From Treponema bryantii NK4A124 (GTDB lineage Bacteria > Spirochaetota > Spirochaetia > Treponematales > Treponemataceae), in the NCBI RefSeq assembly GCF_000421345.1, contig NZ_ATWV01000012.1, positions 47,488-111,487 of the forward strand: a DNA stretch of 64,000 bases, written 5' to 3'. The notes under the pieces were generated by a model. That model saw nothing but the letters and a program-made list of their open reading frames with translations, was not told where the DNA came from and searched no databases. Positions 18,473 to 27,413 of the stretch are shown piece after piece; positions within the stretch are counted from its first letter, which is position 1, and every line of letters starts with the position of its first letter. A program made the translations under genes and the position numbers.

Positions 18473-18488
18473 GTTAGTAGTGACTAAC
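18473..18488. promoter_or_regulatory. GTTAGT-N4-ACTAAC operator of ABC pair 2
   Basis: Perfect arms with spacer AGTG, 25 bp upstream of the start codon at 18447. It lies between the araC gene end and the ABC pair, showing that the pair has its own promoter. A clear -35 was not identified, so it probably covers the start site. Confidence 0.75.
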
Positions 18489-18544
18489 TTGTATAGAGTA
18501 TAATTTATTGCAAATGTTGATTTCTACTAAAAATCGGGAGAAAA

Positions 18545-19537
18545 CTAACAGTTTTCAGTAACAGGGGTTTTCATCATTGAATATTTTTTTGGTGAAAGCC
18601 CAAACTTTTTCTGAAACTCTTTTGAAAACCAGCCCATATTGGTGTAGCCGCTCTGCAGGGCTGCTTCCGAAACATTCACTTCTTTACTGGAAATAAGGCG
18701 GGCTGCATTTTCCAGACGCTGGTCTTGTATATATTGATGAATTGATGTTCCGTATAGAGAACGGAAAAGACGGGTAAGTTTGCTTTCGCTCATGGAAAGA
18801 TTTATTGCGAGCTGGTGAACTTTGTAATCGTCTGCCGGATTAAATTGAATACGATGATGCAGGGCTTCTATCTGAGCAATATCAGACTGGCTTCCTTCTG
18901 CCATATCTTTATTGCGTTCTATCAGGGAAGTTTTGTTATAAAAGATTCCGTGCAGAACAAGTGCTATCAGTTCAATCAATTTTGCTTCGACGTAAACACC
19001 CTTGAACTCGTGATATTTTTCTGCACTGTCAATCTCTGAAAGAACTTTGAACATGTCTGCTGTTATTGCAGTCTTTGTTACATGGGTCAGAAAAAGAGAT
19101 TTTCCCATTTCGATTTTATCCGATTCAAAATAGCGGGAAAGAAGAGTTTCAAAAAAATCAGTTGTCATCTGAAGACTCTTAAACTGAAATTTTTTATCTC
19201 CCTCATAATTCATAGAGGTTGCGTAATTCTTATTTCTGAAAACGCAAACCTCGCCCGGCAGCATGCTGACAGCTTCATGCGCGCTGTCTACCTGCCAGTC
19301 AATTTTTTGGTTGATGTTGAAGATAATCTGAATCTCATCTTTCCCGAAATTATCCGGACGACTTGCAAAAGTTTTATCCTTAAAACTTAGATTCCAGTCA
19401 TAATAAACAATCTGATTACGACATTCCTTGCGTAACAGCTTAAGATCGCCTATCTCTCTTGGAATATAGGCGCTGCCATCAAAGAATTCATCTGGAGAAG
19501 AATTATAAACGTTTGGAACGATAATCTGATTGTTCAT
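18545..19537 (-). CDS. AraC-family transcriptional regulator (PchR/YbtA-like)
   Basis: 330 residues: an N-terminal effector domain and a C-terminal AraC double helix-turn-helix (about 230-325) with LAINLSMSESKLTRLFRSLYG and EAALQSGYTNMGWFSKEFQKKFG. The size and the AraC-then-ABC-pair context resemble PchR/YbtA regulators that sense a ferric siderophore. It starts 9 bp after gpmA, so it is co-transcribed with it from the operator-controlled promoter at 20331-20390, and it would be made when that regulon is derepressed. A natural target is the ABC pair just downstream. Confidence 0.82.
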   Translation of the reverse strand: MNNQIIVPNVYNSSPDEFFDGSAYIPREIGDLKLLRKECRNQIVYYDWNLSFKDKTFASRPDNFGKDEIQIIFNINQKIDWQVDSAHEAVSMLPGEVCVFRNKNYATSMNYEGDKKFQFKSLQMTTDFFETLLSRYFESDKIEMGKSLFLTHVTKTAITADMFKVLSEIDSAEKYHEFKGVYVEAKLIELIALVLHGIFYNKTSLIERNKDMAEGSQSDIAQIEALHHRIQFNPADDYKVHQLAINLSMSESKLTRLFRSLYGTSIHQYIQDQRLENAARLISSKEVNVSEAALQSGYTNMGWFSKEFQKKFGLSPKKYSMMKTPVTENC

Positions 19538-19546
19538 TCCGTAACC

Positions 19547-20293
19547 TTATTTTTTCTTTCCCTGATTTGCAACTGCATTCATCTTTGCGGCAATTGCTTC
19601 CTGGTCGCCAAGGTAGTAGTGTTTGATTACCTTGAAGTTGTCGTCGAACTCGTAAACAAGTGGGGTACCGGTTGGGATATTAACTTCGAGGATTTCTTCC
19701 GGTGTAAGGTTGTCCAGATACTTTACCAGAGCGCGGAGGCTGTTTCCGTGGGCTGCTATGATTACTCGTTTTCCGGCCTTCATCTGTGGTTTGATTTCTT
19801 CGAGGAAGTATGGAACTACGCGGGCAATTGTTGTCTCAAGACTTTCGTTTTGTGGAAGGAAGCTTGGATCTACATCGCGGTACATTGCCTGATTTTTAGC
19901 AGAGCGAGGGTCGTCATCTGCGAGTACCGGTGGCTTTACATCAAAAGAGCGGCGCCAGATTTTTACCTGATCTTCGCCAAACTTTTCTGCTGCTTCTGCC
20001 TTGTTCTTTCCCTGAAGGTCACCATAGTGGCGCTCATTCAGCTTCCAGGTTTTGATTACAGGAAGCCATTCTCTGTCCATCTCACAAAGGATTCCATTAA
20101 GGGTGTGGATTGCACGTTTCAAGTAAGAAGTGTAGCAGATATCAAAATCGTAACCTTCTTCCTTTAAGAGCTTGCCTGCTGCAGCGGCTTCACTGCGTCC
20201 CTTGTCGGAAAGTTCTACATCTGTCCAGCCTGTAAAAAGATTAAGCTTATTCCATTCACTTTCGCCGTGGCGAACTAAAACTAATTTTGTCAT
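19547..20293 (-). CDS. gpmA: 2,3-bisphosphoglycerate-dependent phosphoglycerate mutase
   Basis: 248 residues. The N-terminal [12 protein letters not shown] carries the phosphohistidine, followed by [10 protein letters not shown] and the later [10 protein letters not shown] with the second catalytic His, all typical of dPGM. It interconverts 3- and 2-phosphoglycerate in glycolysis. The promoter is operator-controlled and shared back-to-back with flavodoxin, an unusual setting for a glycolytic gene. From memory, gpmA has been reported as Fur-responsive in E. coli, so a metal link has precedent. The araC gene follows 9 bp downstream. Confidence 0.95.
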   Translation of the reverse strand: MTKLVLVRHGESEWNKLNLFTGWTDVELSDKGRSEAAAAGKLLKEEGYDFDICYTSYLKRAIHTLNGILCEMDREWLPVIKTWKLNERHYGDLQGKNKAEAAEKFGEDQVKIWRRSFDVKPPVLADDDPRSAKNQAMYRDVDPSFLPQNESLETTIARVVPYFLEEIKPQMKAGKRVIIAAHGNSLRALVKYLDNLTPEEILEVNIPTGTPLVYEFDDNFKVIKHYYLGDQEAIAAKMNAVANQGKKK

Positions 20294-20330
20294 TTCTTTT
20301 GCCTCGAAAAATAATTTAAAAATTTTATGA

Positions 20331-20390
20331 GTTAGTATTGACTAACTTATAAATACAATATATATTCTGAAGCAGTTAGTCAATACTAAC
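20331..20390. promoter_or_regulatory. Symmetric divergent promoter gpmA/flavodoxin with two operators
   Basis: Operators GTTAGTATTGACTAAC (20331-20346) and its exact reverse complement (20375-20390). Plus strand: TTGACT 20338-20343, 17 bp, TATATT 20361-20366, for flavodoxin. Minus strand: TTGACT 20378-20383, 17 bp, TATTGT 20355-20360, for gpmA. Each operator covers one promoter's -35 and the other's start site. Confidence 0.85.
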
Positions 20391-20417
20391 ATACTGAATG
20401 ATAAACGAGGTAATTTA

Positions 20418-20837
20418 ATGAAAGTAGCAGTTATATACGCCAGTACAACTGGTAACACAGAAGCAATGGCAAATGCAATAAATGAAGCTTGTAAGGCATC
20501 GGGTGCAGAGGTAGTTTTTGGAACAGCAGACAGTGCTGATAAGGCAGCTGTTACAGGATGTGATGTAATTCTTCTTGGAAGTCCTGCAATGGGCGATGAA
20601 GTTCTTGAAGACACTATGGAAGAATTTTATACAGGAATCGAAGGTTCTCTCAACGGAAAAAAAGTTGGAATCTTTGGTTCATATGACTGGGGTGATGGTC
20701 AGTGGCTTCGCGACTGGAATGACCGCTTGACTAATGCAGGTGCAGTAAGTGCCGCAGAACCTCTTATGGTTCATCTTACTCCAGAAGAAGCAGATGTAGA
20801 ACAGTGCAAGGCTTGGGCTGCAGCTGCAATAAAATAG
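20418..20837 (+). CDS. Flavodoxin
   Basis: 139 residues. The N-terminal phosphate loop STTGNTE binds FMN, and later GSYDWGDGQWLRDW supplies the isoalloxazine-stacking aromatic residues. Short-chain flavodoxins replace ferredoxin as electron carriers when iron is scarce. ATG 20418 follows GAGG. It is driven by the operator-controlled divergent promoter and ends in a strong terminator at 20863-20902. Its presence under the same operator as feoAB is one of the best clues that the regulon answers to iron. Confidence 0.95.
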   Translation: MKVAVIYASTTGNTEAMANAINEACKASGAEVVFGTADSADKAAVTGCDVILLGSPAMGDEVLEDTMEEFYTGIEGSLNGKKVGIFGSYDWGDGQWLRDWNDRLTNAGAVSAAEPLMVHLTPEEADVEQCKAWAAAAIK

Positions 20838-20862
20838 GCTCTTATAAAATAAATATATTTTG

Positions 20863-20902
20863 AGCCGCCTGGTTTATGTCATGGCCAGGCGGCTTTTTCT
20901 TT
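20863..20902 (+). terminator. Rho-independent terminator after flavodoxin
   Basis: Stem AGCCGCCTGG / CCAGGCGGCT (20863-20872 with 20884-20893) followed by TTTTTCTTTT. Confidence 0.9.
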
Positions 20903-20915
20903 TGAGGATTTAAAA

Positions 20916-21485
20916 ATGAGTTTCGATCAGATAATAATACAATCAAGTTCACCAACCTTTTGTAATATAAAACCCGGAAATCTTTTCTTTGTAAAAAATG
21001 AAGATTTTGAAAATGATAAGTATGAGTCCTGGAAAAATACTTTTTTCAAACAGGGACTTATGTTTTTTTCGGCTCAAATATCAGAAACTTCCACAGCCAT
21101 TCTTCTTCTGAATGTTTGCTGGTGTAGAAAGATTTTAGATGATGTCTTTGTTCAGGCTTATTTATCTGAAAAAGGTTATCATACAGGAAGCGTCTTTGAA
21201 TTCGTAGAGGAACTGCTTTCCCGTATGATTGAGAATGAAGGTTTTCCTCATGAGGTAGGAGTAATTCTGGGATATCCTGTAGAGGATGTTATTGAGTTTG
21301 AAAATCACCAGGGGCACGACTGTAAATACTGCGGTTGCTGGAAATCTTATTCTGATGTAGACAAGGCCAGAGACTGTCACTGCAGATTTACTGAATGCAG
21401 CAGGCTGTGCAAAAAGTGGTACGACGAAGGCTATTCTATTAATCAGATTATTACAAAATATCAAACCTTAAAAACCGTAGCCTAA
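20916..21485 (+). CDS. DUF3793 family protein
   Basis: 189 residues resembling DUF3793: a central GVILGYPVEDVIEF and a C-terminal Cys-rich stretch with CKYCGCWKSYSD and further Cys/His, suggesting metal or haem contact. ATG 20916 follows GAGGA. Its position after flavodoxin is a recurring pairing for this family, to my knowledge. A terminator separates the two, so it may be reached by read-through. Function unknown; a link to iron-poor electron transfer is inferred from context only. Confidence 0.75.
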   Translation: MSFDQIIIQSSSPTFCNIKPGNLFFVKNEDFENDKYESWKNTFFKQGLMFFSAQISETSTAILLLNVCWCRKILDDVFVQAYLSEKGYHTGSVFEFVEELLSRMIENEGFPHEVGVILGYPVEDVIEFENHQGHDCKYCGCWKSYSDVDKARDCHCRFTECSRLCKKWYDEGYSINQIITKYQTLKTVA

Positions 21486-21489
21486 AAAA

Positions 21490-21520
21490 ATCCGCCTGAT
21501 TTCAACGAAACCGGGCGGAT
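21490..21520. terminator. Terminator hairpin between convergent DUF3793 and enolase genes
   Basis: ATCCGCC...GGCGGAT stem with A-run on the left (U-run for the minus strand) and AT-rich sequence on the right, suited mainly to the enolase transcript. Confidence 0.6.
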
Positions 21521-21552
21521 ATTATAATAGGACTTAAAAATCTTTAGGGTGT

Positions 21553-22884
<1,332 letters not shown>

Positions 22885-22899
22885 TTATATAATTTGACA

Positions 22900-22960
22900 G
22901 TTAGCAACAACTAACAGATTGAAATAATACCATTTTATTTTTATGTTAGCAACCACTAAC
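22900..22960 (-). promoter_or_regulatory. Enolase promoter with two operator copies
   Basis: GTTAGC-AACA-ACTAAC (22900-22915) and GTTAGC-AACC-ACTAAC (22945-22960). On the minus strand the upstream copy contains the -35 TTGCTA and the downstream copy lies at the start site. Both share a T-to-C change in one arm, so they form a slightly divergent subclass. The outer copy touches the stop codon of the HEAT gene. Confidence 0.75.
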
Positions 22961-23646
22961 TAACATGTGGCTTTTTGAAAAGCTTTAATTGCGCCTTTTG
23001 AGTGAATGCGGACAACCCGGTTGCTGTCGTTTTCAGAGATTTTTGAAAGAAGATCAATGTAAGGGGCTGCGAGTTCCGGCTTGCGTTTCCCGAGAACACG
23101 AAAAATTTCCGGCGCTTCCATACGCACTTTGTCGTCTGGGTCCGCAAGGAGTTCTGCGAAAATACCCATATAATCTTCGTAAATATCCGGTGTATTCGTA
23201 GCGATATTTTCTGAGGCCCAGATAAAGTTTAATCGGACATTCGGTGCCTCATCTTTTGCAAAACGGAATAAATCATTCCAGTAAGCTTTGATAAGACTGA
23301 AATCCGCACGACCGATTCTTCCCAGAGCGTTGAGAGCGCGTTCGCGGAGCAGCGGGACAGGGCTGTTCAGAAAATCAGAAATTGCCGGGACCCACTTCCC
23401 GATTTTCTCCGGATGCTGCAGTCCCATCTCGCCAAGCAGCCACAAGGCCTTAGCCTGGATTTTTGTGGAATCGTATTCCAGTAAGGCTGCGACATCAGAA
23501 ATACTGTTCTCCCATGCTGCTTTGTTTTTTGTAAGTTCTCCGAGTTTTTTATAGAGTTCAGTTTCATCGTCATGCTGAACTTGTTTCAGCATCTTTACTT
23601 TAGATTCCGAATTATGTTCGGAAGGACAGTCCTTTATATTTTTCAT
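22960..23646 (-). CDS. HEAT-repeat protein with repeat-encoded N-terminus
   Basis: 228 residues. Residues 40-228 form helical pairs typical of HEAT or PBS-lyase-like repeats (AKALWLLGEMG, RERALNALGRIG, VRMEAPEIFRVLG). Such proteins are usually binding scaffolds; some act as DNA glycosylases, but no catalytic residues can be named. The ATG overlaps the padR stop (ATGA at 23643-23646). Residues 15-27 (KVKMLKQVQHDD) are encoded by a palindromic repeat at 23572-23592, so the real ancestral N-terminus was probably altered by the insertion. Third gene of the CPBP-padR operon. Confidence 0.75.
   Translation of the reverse strand: MKNIKDCPSEHNSESKVKMLKQVQHDDETELYKKLGELTKNKAAWENSISDVAALLEYDSTKIQAKALWLLGEMGLQHPEKIGKWVPAISDFLNSPVPLLRERALNALGRIGRADFSLIKAYWNDLFRFAKDEAPNVRLNFIWASENIATNTPDIYEDYMGIFAELLADPDDKVRMEAPEIFRVLGKRKPELAAPYIDLLSKISENDSNRVVRIHSKGAIKAFQKATC
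23572..23592. repeat. Palindromic repeat ATGCTGAA-N5-TTCAGCAT inside the HEAT gene
   Basis: Arms 23572-23579 and 23585-23592, centre CTTGT. It encodes MLKQVQ-type residues. A second copy lies at 25284-25304. Confidence 0.8.
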
Positions 23647-24143
23647 AGCTTACTCAGTGTTTCTTTTTCCATTTGAATTATCTGAATCATCCGGTCGATT
23701 GCACAGATATCGATGTAGGGGACTTTTGAAGCTAGCATTTTGTCACGGTTTTCAATTGTTCCTTTTTCGTATTCATCAAGAAGTGTCGCTCTTTTCATTT
23801 TTTCTTCTTCAAGTTCTTTTTTCGTAAGAATTCCCGAATACATCACTGCAAGACAAAACCATACTGAATCAAAATCAACCCTTTCAAAAAGTTCGCAGAT
23901 TGTAGCTTTCAATTCAGAGCGGCCGGCTTCGGTAAGGCAATAAACTGTTTTGTTATCCGCTTTGCCGGTGTCTTCAATATAGCCCTTCTTTTCCAGCCGC
24001 AGGCAGCTTTCGTAAAGCGTGGTCGCTCCAATTGGATGCCAGTACTGCATGTTCATATTGTCAATCATTTTGAGCATGTCGTAAGCATTCATATTACCCT
24101 GCAAAAGCATTCCACAAATTACGATTGAAGTTTTAGATAACAT
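23643..24143 (-). CDS. PadR-family transcriptional regulator
   Basis: 166 residues with an N-terminal winged helix (ICGMLLQGNMNAYDMLKMI, GATTLYESCLRLEKKGYIE) and a C-terminal helical dimerisation arm, as in PadR subfamily s1. The open frame extends to 24215 but passes through a palindromic repeat; ATG 24143 behind GGAGCG is preferred. It lies between a CPBP membrane protein and a HEAT protein, overlapping the latter by 4 bp. The palindrome at 24931-24946 in front of the operon is its likely autoregulatory operator. Confidence 0.85.
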   Translation of the reverse strand: MLSKTSIVICGMLLQGNMNAYDMLKMIDNMNMQYWHPIGATTLYESCLRLEKKGYIEDTGKADNKTVYCLTEAGRSELKATICELFERVDFDSVWFCLAVMYSGILTKKELEEEKMKRATLLDEYEKGTIENRDKMLASKVPYIDICAIDRMIQIIQMEKETLSKL

Positions 24144-24164
24144 AATAATCGCTCCGAATATGTC

Positions 24165-24187
24165 ATTATCGGGCTTGACCCGATAAT
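24165..24187. repeat. Palindromic repeat ATTATCGGG-CTTGA-CCCGATAAT
   Basis: Nine-base perfect arms at 24165-24173 and 24179-24187. It supplies the stop codon of the CPBP gene. Same family, with compensating base changes, at 48938-48960, 58894-58916 and 60872-60894. Confidence 0.85.
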
Positions 24188-24906
24188 CTCTTTTTAGAAA
24201 TAAAAATCCATCCAACAGACAGAACTAAAATTATAAGCGCAATAATAAAAGATTCTAGATTTTTGATTTCCTCTCCCGCTTCCGATGAAACAATTACATC
24301 CCACAAGGCGCCCACACCCCAGAAGAAAGGAAATATAATCAACAGATTTTGGGTGATGTAATAAACTGAACAATACATGAGACCCACAAAAAAGAGATGC
24401 AAAAACTCCGGCTGGAAGCCCGCATGATGAAAAGAGTAAAAGGCCGCCGTCAAAAGAATCGCAGGAATAATTCCAAAGGCTTTTTCAAAGCTCGCCCGAA
24501 GGTAGCCGTAAATAAAAGTCATTTCAAAAATTCCCGCAACCAGAATATAAGTGGCGGCATAAAGATTTTTAATTTCGAGAATCCCCGCTGGTTTTTCATC
24601 TTTCAAAAACATGGCAAGAAGACCAGCCGCAAGAAGAAAATCAATCAAAAGGCTCAAGGCATTTTTTTGGCCTGTAAAACCAAGGGCTTTTAGGCTTCCG
24701 GCCTTTTTACCGACATAGAGCGAAACAAAAACGATCCCAAGACCAAAAATCATAAGCAAGTCGCGAAGAATAAAAGACATGGCTTTATCAATTAAAGAGT
24801 CCCCGCCAAAGAGAAGCATAATCAGGCTAAGAAAAATCATAACTGCACTCGCTCCAAAAGCGACAGCAGTATCTTTTGTGAAATTGAATCGGACAAATCT
24901 ATTCAT
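24166..24906 (-). CDS. CPBP-like intramembrane protein
   Basis: 246 residues with about eight hydrophobic helices. FEMTFIYGYLRASFE followed by LLTAAFYSFHHAG resembles the two motif helices of CPBP/Abi-type intramembrane proteases, but the usual EExxxR is reduced to a single Glu and the YLR, so activity is uncertain. ATG 24906 follows AGGAG, although the frame is open to 25035. The last residues (LSGQAR) and the stop are encoded by the repeat at 24165-24187. First gene of the operon with padR and the HEAT gene. Confidence 0.75.
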   Translation of the reverse strand: MNRFVRFNFTKDTAVAFGASAVMIFLSLIMLLFGGDSLIDKAMSFILRDLLMIFGLGIVFVSLYVGKKAGSLKALGFTGQKNALSLLIDFLLAAGLLAMFLKDEKPAGILEIKNLYAATYILVAGIFEMTFIYGYLRASFEKAFGIIPAILLTAAFYSFHHAGFQPEFLHLFFVGLMYCSVYYITQNLLIIFPFFWGVGALWDVIVSSEAGEEIKNLESFIIALIILVLSVGWIFISKKRLSGQAR

Positions 24907-24930
24907 AGGAGTCTCCTGTGGGGTTAAAAT

Positions 24931-24946
24931 ACTACGTATACGTAGT
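24931..24946. promoter_or_regulatory. 16-bp perfect palindrome, probable PadR operator
   Basis: ACTACGTATACGTAGT, 24 bp upstream of the CPBP start codon. PadR regulators commonly bind such dyads at their own promoter. Confidence 0.65.
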
Positions 24947-25012
24947 AAAGTCAAGGCTTTATGCATGAAAGCGTCTTGAGTCGATGTGTTTATTCGAGAA
25001 AATCTGTATTCA

Positions 25013-25220
25013 TACGGATAAATACTAATACCCACTTAATTTTATCCGTACGCAAAAAAGGGATTTTTACTAAAATTTCCCGCTATGTAATTAATAAATA
25101 CGGATAAAAACATAGTTTGAGTGTAATTTATCCGTAAATAAAGCCGGAAACCAACACAAGAATGAATAAAAATCAAAAATTCTACGGATAAAATCCATCA
25201 CTTACTGTATTTTATCCGTA
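25013..25220. repeat. Hairpin array 1: three TACGGATAAA-N18-TTTATCCGTA units
   Basis: Units at 25013-25050, 25099-25136 and 25183-25220. Each has a perfect 10-bp arm pair around exactly 18 nt of variable loop. The units are 84-86 bp apart with AT-rich spacers. This fills most of the gap between the padR operon and the HXXEE gene; no open frame is visible. Related arrays are at 28251-28540 and 55204-55524. Confidence 0.85.
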
Positions 25221-25238
25221 TGAATCTCAAAAAATAGC

Positions 25239-25274
25239 GTTAGTTTTGACTAACTATTATAAAGTGTATATAAT
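25239..25274 (+). promoter_or_regulatory. Promoter and operator of the HXXEE gene
   Basis: Operator GTTAGT-TTTG-ACTAAC at 25239-25254 contains the -35 TTGACT (25246-25251). After 17 bp comes TATAAT (25269-25274). Repressor binding would block the -35. Confidence 0.8.
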
Positions 25275-25283
25275 ACAAAACAG

Positions 25284-25304
25284 ATGCTGAAACAAGTTCA
25301 GCAT
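25284..25304. repeat. Palindromic repeat ATGCTGAA-ACAAG-TTCAGCAT
   Basis: Second copy of the element at 23572-23592, in inverse orientation, within the leader of the HXXEE gene; partial GCATGACAAGTCG copies follow. Confidence 0.75.
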
Positions 25305-25360
25305 GACAAGTCGTTTACGAATGACAGCTCAGCATGTTAAGTCGCTTATGTGGAGGTCTT

Positions 25361-25870
25361 ATGAAAGAATACGTCTGGCTTTTTCCGATTATTTTTATGT
25401 TTCATGACATGGAAGAAATAATCGGCTTTAAATACTTTTTACGACAGAACACCGCAGAACTCCAGCAGCGCTTTCCTTTTATCCTCCGCCGCTACAAAGA
25501 TTTTTCGACAGAAGGCTTTGCCCTTGCTGTTTACGAAGAACTCATTTTATGCATTGCAATTTCCGCCCTCGCATATTTTATGGACCGCAATTTTCTCTGG
25601 TATCTCTGGCTGGGGGCTTTTCTTGGCTGCGACCTTCATTTTTTTATTCATCTGATTCAGGTAAGCATTTACCGCCGCTACATTCCGGCCTGCATCACAA
25701 GTTTAATTTGCCTTCCTGTAAACACCCTGATTATCTGCAAATGTCTTTTATGCATTGAAGATTCTGCACTCTTTGCCGGAGCCTTTATGGCACTCGGCGC
25801 AATCCTTGTTTTTGTAAATATTTTTATTGCCCAGAAGCTGATGGGCTGGTTTACAAAAAAGACAGCATAA
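25361..25870 (+). CDS. HXXEE-domain integral membrane protein
   Basis: 169 residues and five or so membrane spans. The N-terminal FHDMEEI gives the defining H-x-x-E-E motif, followed by a VYEE and a later HFFIH, together a set of His/Glu residues that could bind metal. ATG 25361 follows GGAGG; the frame is open from 25334 but that start lacks a site. It is controlled by a GTTAGT-type operator and may share a transcript with the methyltransferase 14 bp downstream. Molecular function is unknown; the regulation suggests a metal-related role. Confidence 0.78.
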   Translation: MKEYVWLFPIIFMFHDMEEIIGFKYFLRQNTAELQQRFPFILRRYKDFSTEGFALAVYEELILCIAISALAYFMDRNFLWYLWLGAFLGCDLHFFIHLIQVSIYRRYIPACITSLICLPVNTLIICKCLLCIEDSALFAGAFMALGAILVFVNIFIAQKLMGWFTKKTA

Positions 25871-25884
25871 TTATAATATTTCCT

Positions 25885-26676
25885 ATGGAAATCAGAGATA
25901 AGCGAATAGATGATGGGAAAGCCTTTGACTGGGGAAAGACCTCAAAGGAATATGCAAAGTTCCGCGACATTTATCCGGAAGAATTTTATAAGAAGATTGT
26001 GGACCGCGGCCTTTGTGTAAAAGGACAGAAGGTTTTGGACCTTGGAACAGGAACCGGTGTTGTGCCGCGCAATATGTATAAATACGGCGCTCAGTGGACC
26101 GGTACAGATATTTCTCCGGAGCAGATTGAGCAGGCAAAAGTTCTGGCGGCTGATGCCGGAATGAAAATTGATTTCATTGCCGCGGCAACAGAGCAGCTTA
26201 ATTTCCCAAAAGAAAGCTTTGATGTAATTACAGCCTGCCAGTGCTTCTGGTATTTTGACCACGAAAAGGTTATGCCGGTTTTAGCTGATTTGCTTAAGCC
26301 AAAAGGAAAGCTTGTAATTCTTTATATGGCATGGCTCCCGTATGAAGATAAAATTGCCGGCAAGAGCGAAGAGATGATTTTGAAGTACAGCCCTAAATGG
26401 TCTGGCAGTGGAGAAAAGCGCCATGAAATCTGGATACCGGATGTTGCTTATAAATATTTTGATAAAATCGACCACGAAGAATACGACCTTAATGTTCCCT
26501 TCACAAAAGAAAGCTGGCACGGCCGAGTAAGAGCAAGCCGTGGAATCGGCGCTTCACTTAATCCGGAAGAGCTCGCCCGCTGGGATGCAGAACATCGTGC
26601 TCTCCTCGACGAAATCGCACCCGAAAAGTTTGATATTTTACACTACGGCGCAATCACAGTTTTGCAGAAGAAATAG
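25885..26676 (+). CDS. SAM-dependent methyltransferase (class I)
   Basis: 263 residues. Motif I VLDLGTGTGVV, motif II GTDIS and the post-II FDVITACQCFWYFD region match the UbiE/Methyltransf_11 group. The substrate cannot be inferred. It begins 14 bp after the HXXEE gene and is followed within 24 bp by a racemase and then a ProC-like reductase, so the four may be one operon under the 25239 promoter. Weak ribosome-binding site. Confidence 0.88.
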   Translation: MEIRDKRIDDGKAFDWGKTSKEYAKFRDIYPEEFYKKIVDRGLCVKGQKVLDLGTGTGVVPRNMYKYGAQWTGTDISPEQIEQAKVLAADAGMKIDFIAAATEQLNFPKESFDVITACQCFWYFDHEKVMPVLADLLKPKGKLVILYMAWLPYEDKIAGKSEEMILKYSPKWSGSGEKRHEIWIPDVAYKYFDKIDHEEYDLNVPFTKESWHGRVRASRGIGASLNPEELARWDAEHRALLDEIAPEKFDILHYGAITVLQKK

Positions 26677-26700
26677 TCAAAAATTCTGGAGGATTTAATA

Positions 26701-27396
26701 ATGAGAAAAATTGGACTTGTTGGTGGCACAGGACCGGAATCTACTTTAATGTATTATAAGGAACTCAATTCTCGGATAGACAATTTGACTGGCGAAAAGG
26801 CAATGCCTGATATTGCAATTGAAAGCGTAAACTTTCGGCGTGCCTGGGAATATGTTTGTAATAAAGATTACGAAGCACTGTCTGATTATCTTGCAGAAAA
26901 GGTAAAATGTCTGGAAGCTTCTGGCTGCGAGGTTATTTCTCTTACTGCAGTTACAATGCATATTGTTTTTGATGAAATTGTGAGAAAGTCGGATACCAAA
27001 CTATCGTTAGTTAGTATCCCAAAGACTGTCGCTGAAGAAACTGTAAAGCGTGGCATCAAAAAAATAGGCCTTCTTGGAACTATTTTCACAATGGAAGAAG
27101 ACTATATGAAAAAGGATTTGCTTGAAGCCGGTGTAGAAGTTTTCGTTCCGGATAAATCTGAACGCGAGCTTATTGCAAAACGAATTTTCGAAGAACTCGA
27201 AAAAGGAATCGTAAATGAATCTACACTTGCCGAGTTTGTCCAGATAATCAATAAGATGAAAGAGCGCAACGGAATCGAAGGAATTATTCTTGGCTGCACG
27301 GAATTGCCGCTGATTTTGAATCAGAATAATTGCCTGCTTCCTTGTCTCGATGCAGTGGAAATCCATATCAAAAAACTCATAGAACTGGCTTTATAA
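26701..27396 (+). CDS. Aspartate/glutamate racemase family protein
   Basis: 231 residues; GLVGGTGPESTLMYY at the N-terminus and GCTELPLIL (Cys199) at the C-terminus are the family signatures. The first catalytic position, a Cys in most members and Thr in the E. coli YgeA type, lies in SLTAVTMH (80-87), where no Cys is present; racemisation may be one-sided or the substrate changed. It would convert L- and D-acidic amino acids, for example for peptidoglycan. ATG 26701 follows GGAGG. It precedes a ProC-like reductase by 17 bp. Confidence 0.87.
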   Translation: MRKIGLVGGTGPESTLMYYKELNSRIDNLTGEKAMPDIAIESVNFRRAWEYVCNKDYEALSDYLAEKVKCLEASGCEVISLTAVTMHIVFDEIVRKSDTKLSLVSIPKTVAEETVKRGIKKIGLLGTIFTMEEDYMKKDLLEAGVEVFVPDKSERELIAKRIFEELEKGIVNESTLAEFVQIINKMKERNGIEGIILGCTELPLILNQNNCLLPCLDAVEIHIKKLIELAL

Positions 27397-27413
27397 AACA
27401 AGGAAGAACATTA

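Noticed and set aside
25013..25220. CRISPR array
   Set aside because: The units are inverted pairs around an 18-nt loop with unequal spacers, not direct repeats with constant-length spacers, and no cas gene is present.
27005..27015. GTTAGTTAG within the racemase gene, and similar GTTAGTTAG/CTAACTAAC at 155-170 and 4650-4670, as operators
   Set aside because: They lack the paired arm at N4 spacing and lie deep in coding sequence, so they are chance matches.
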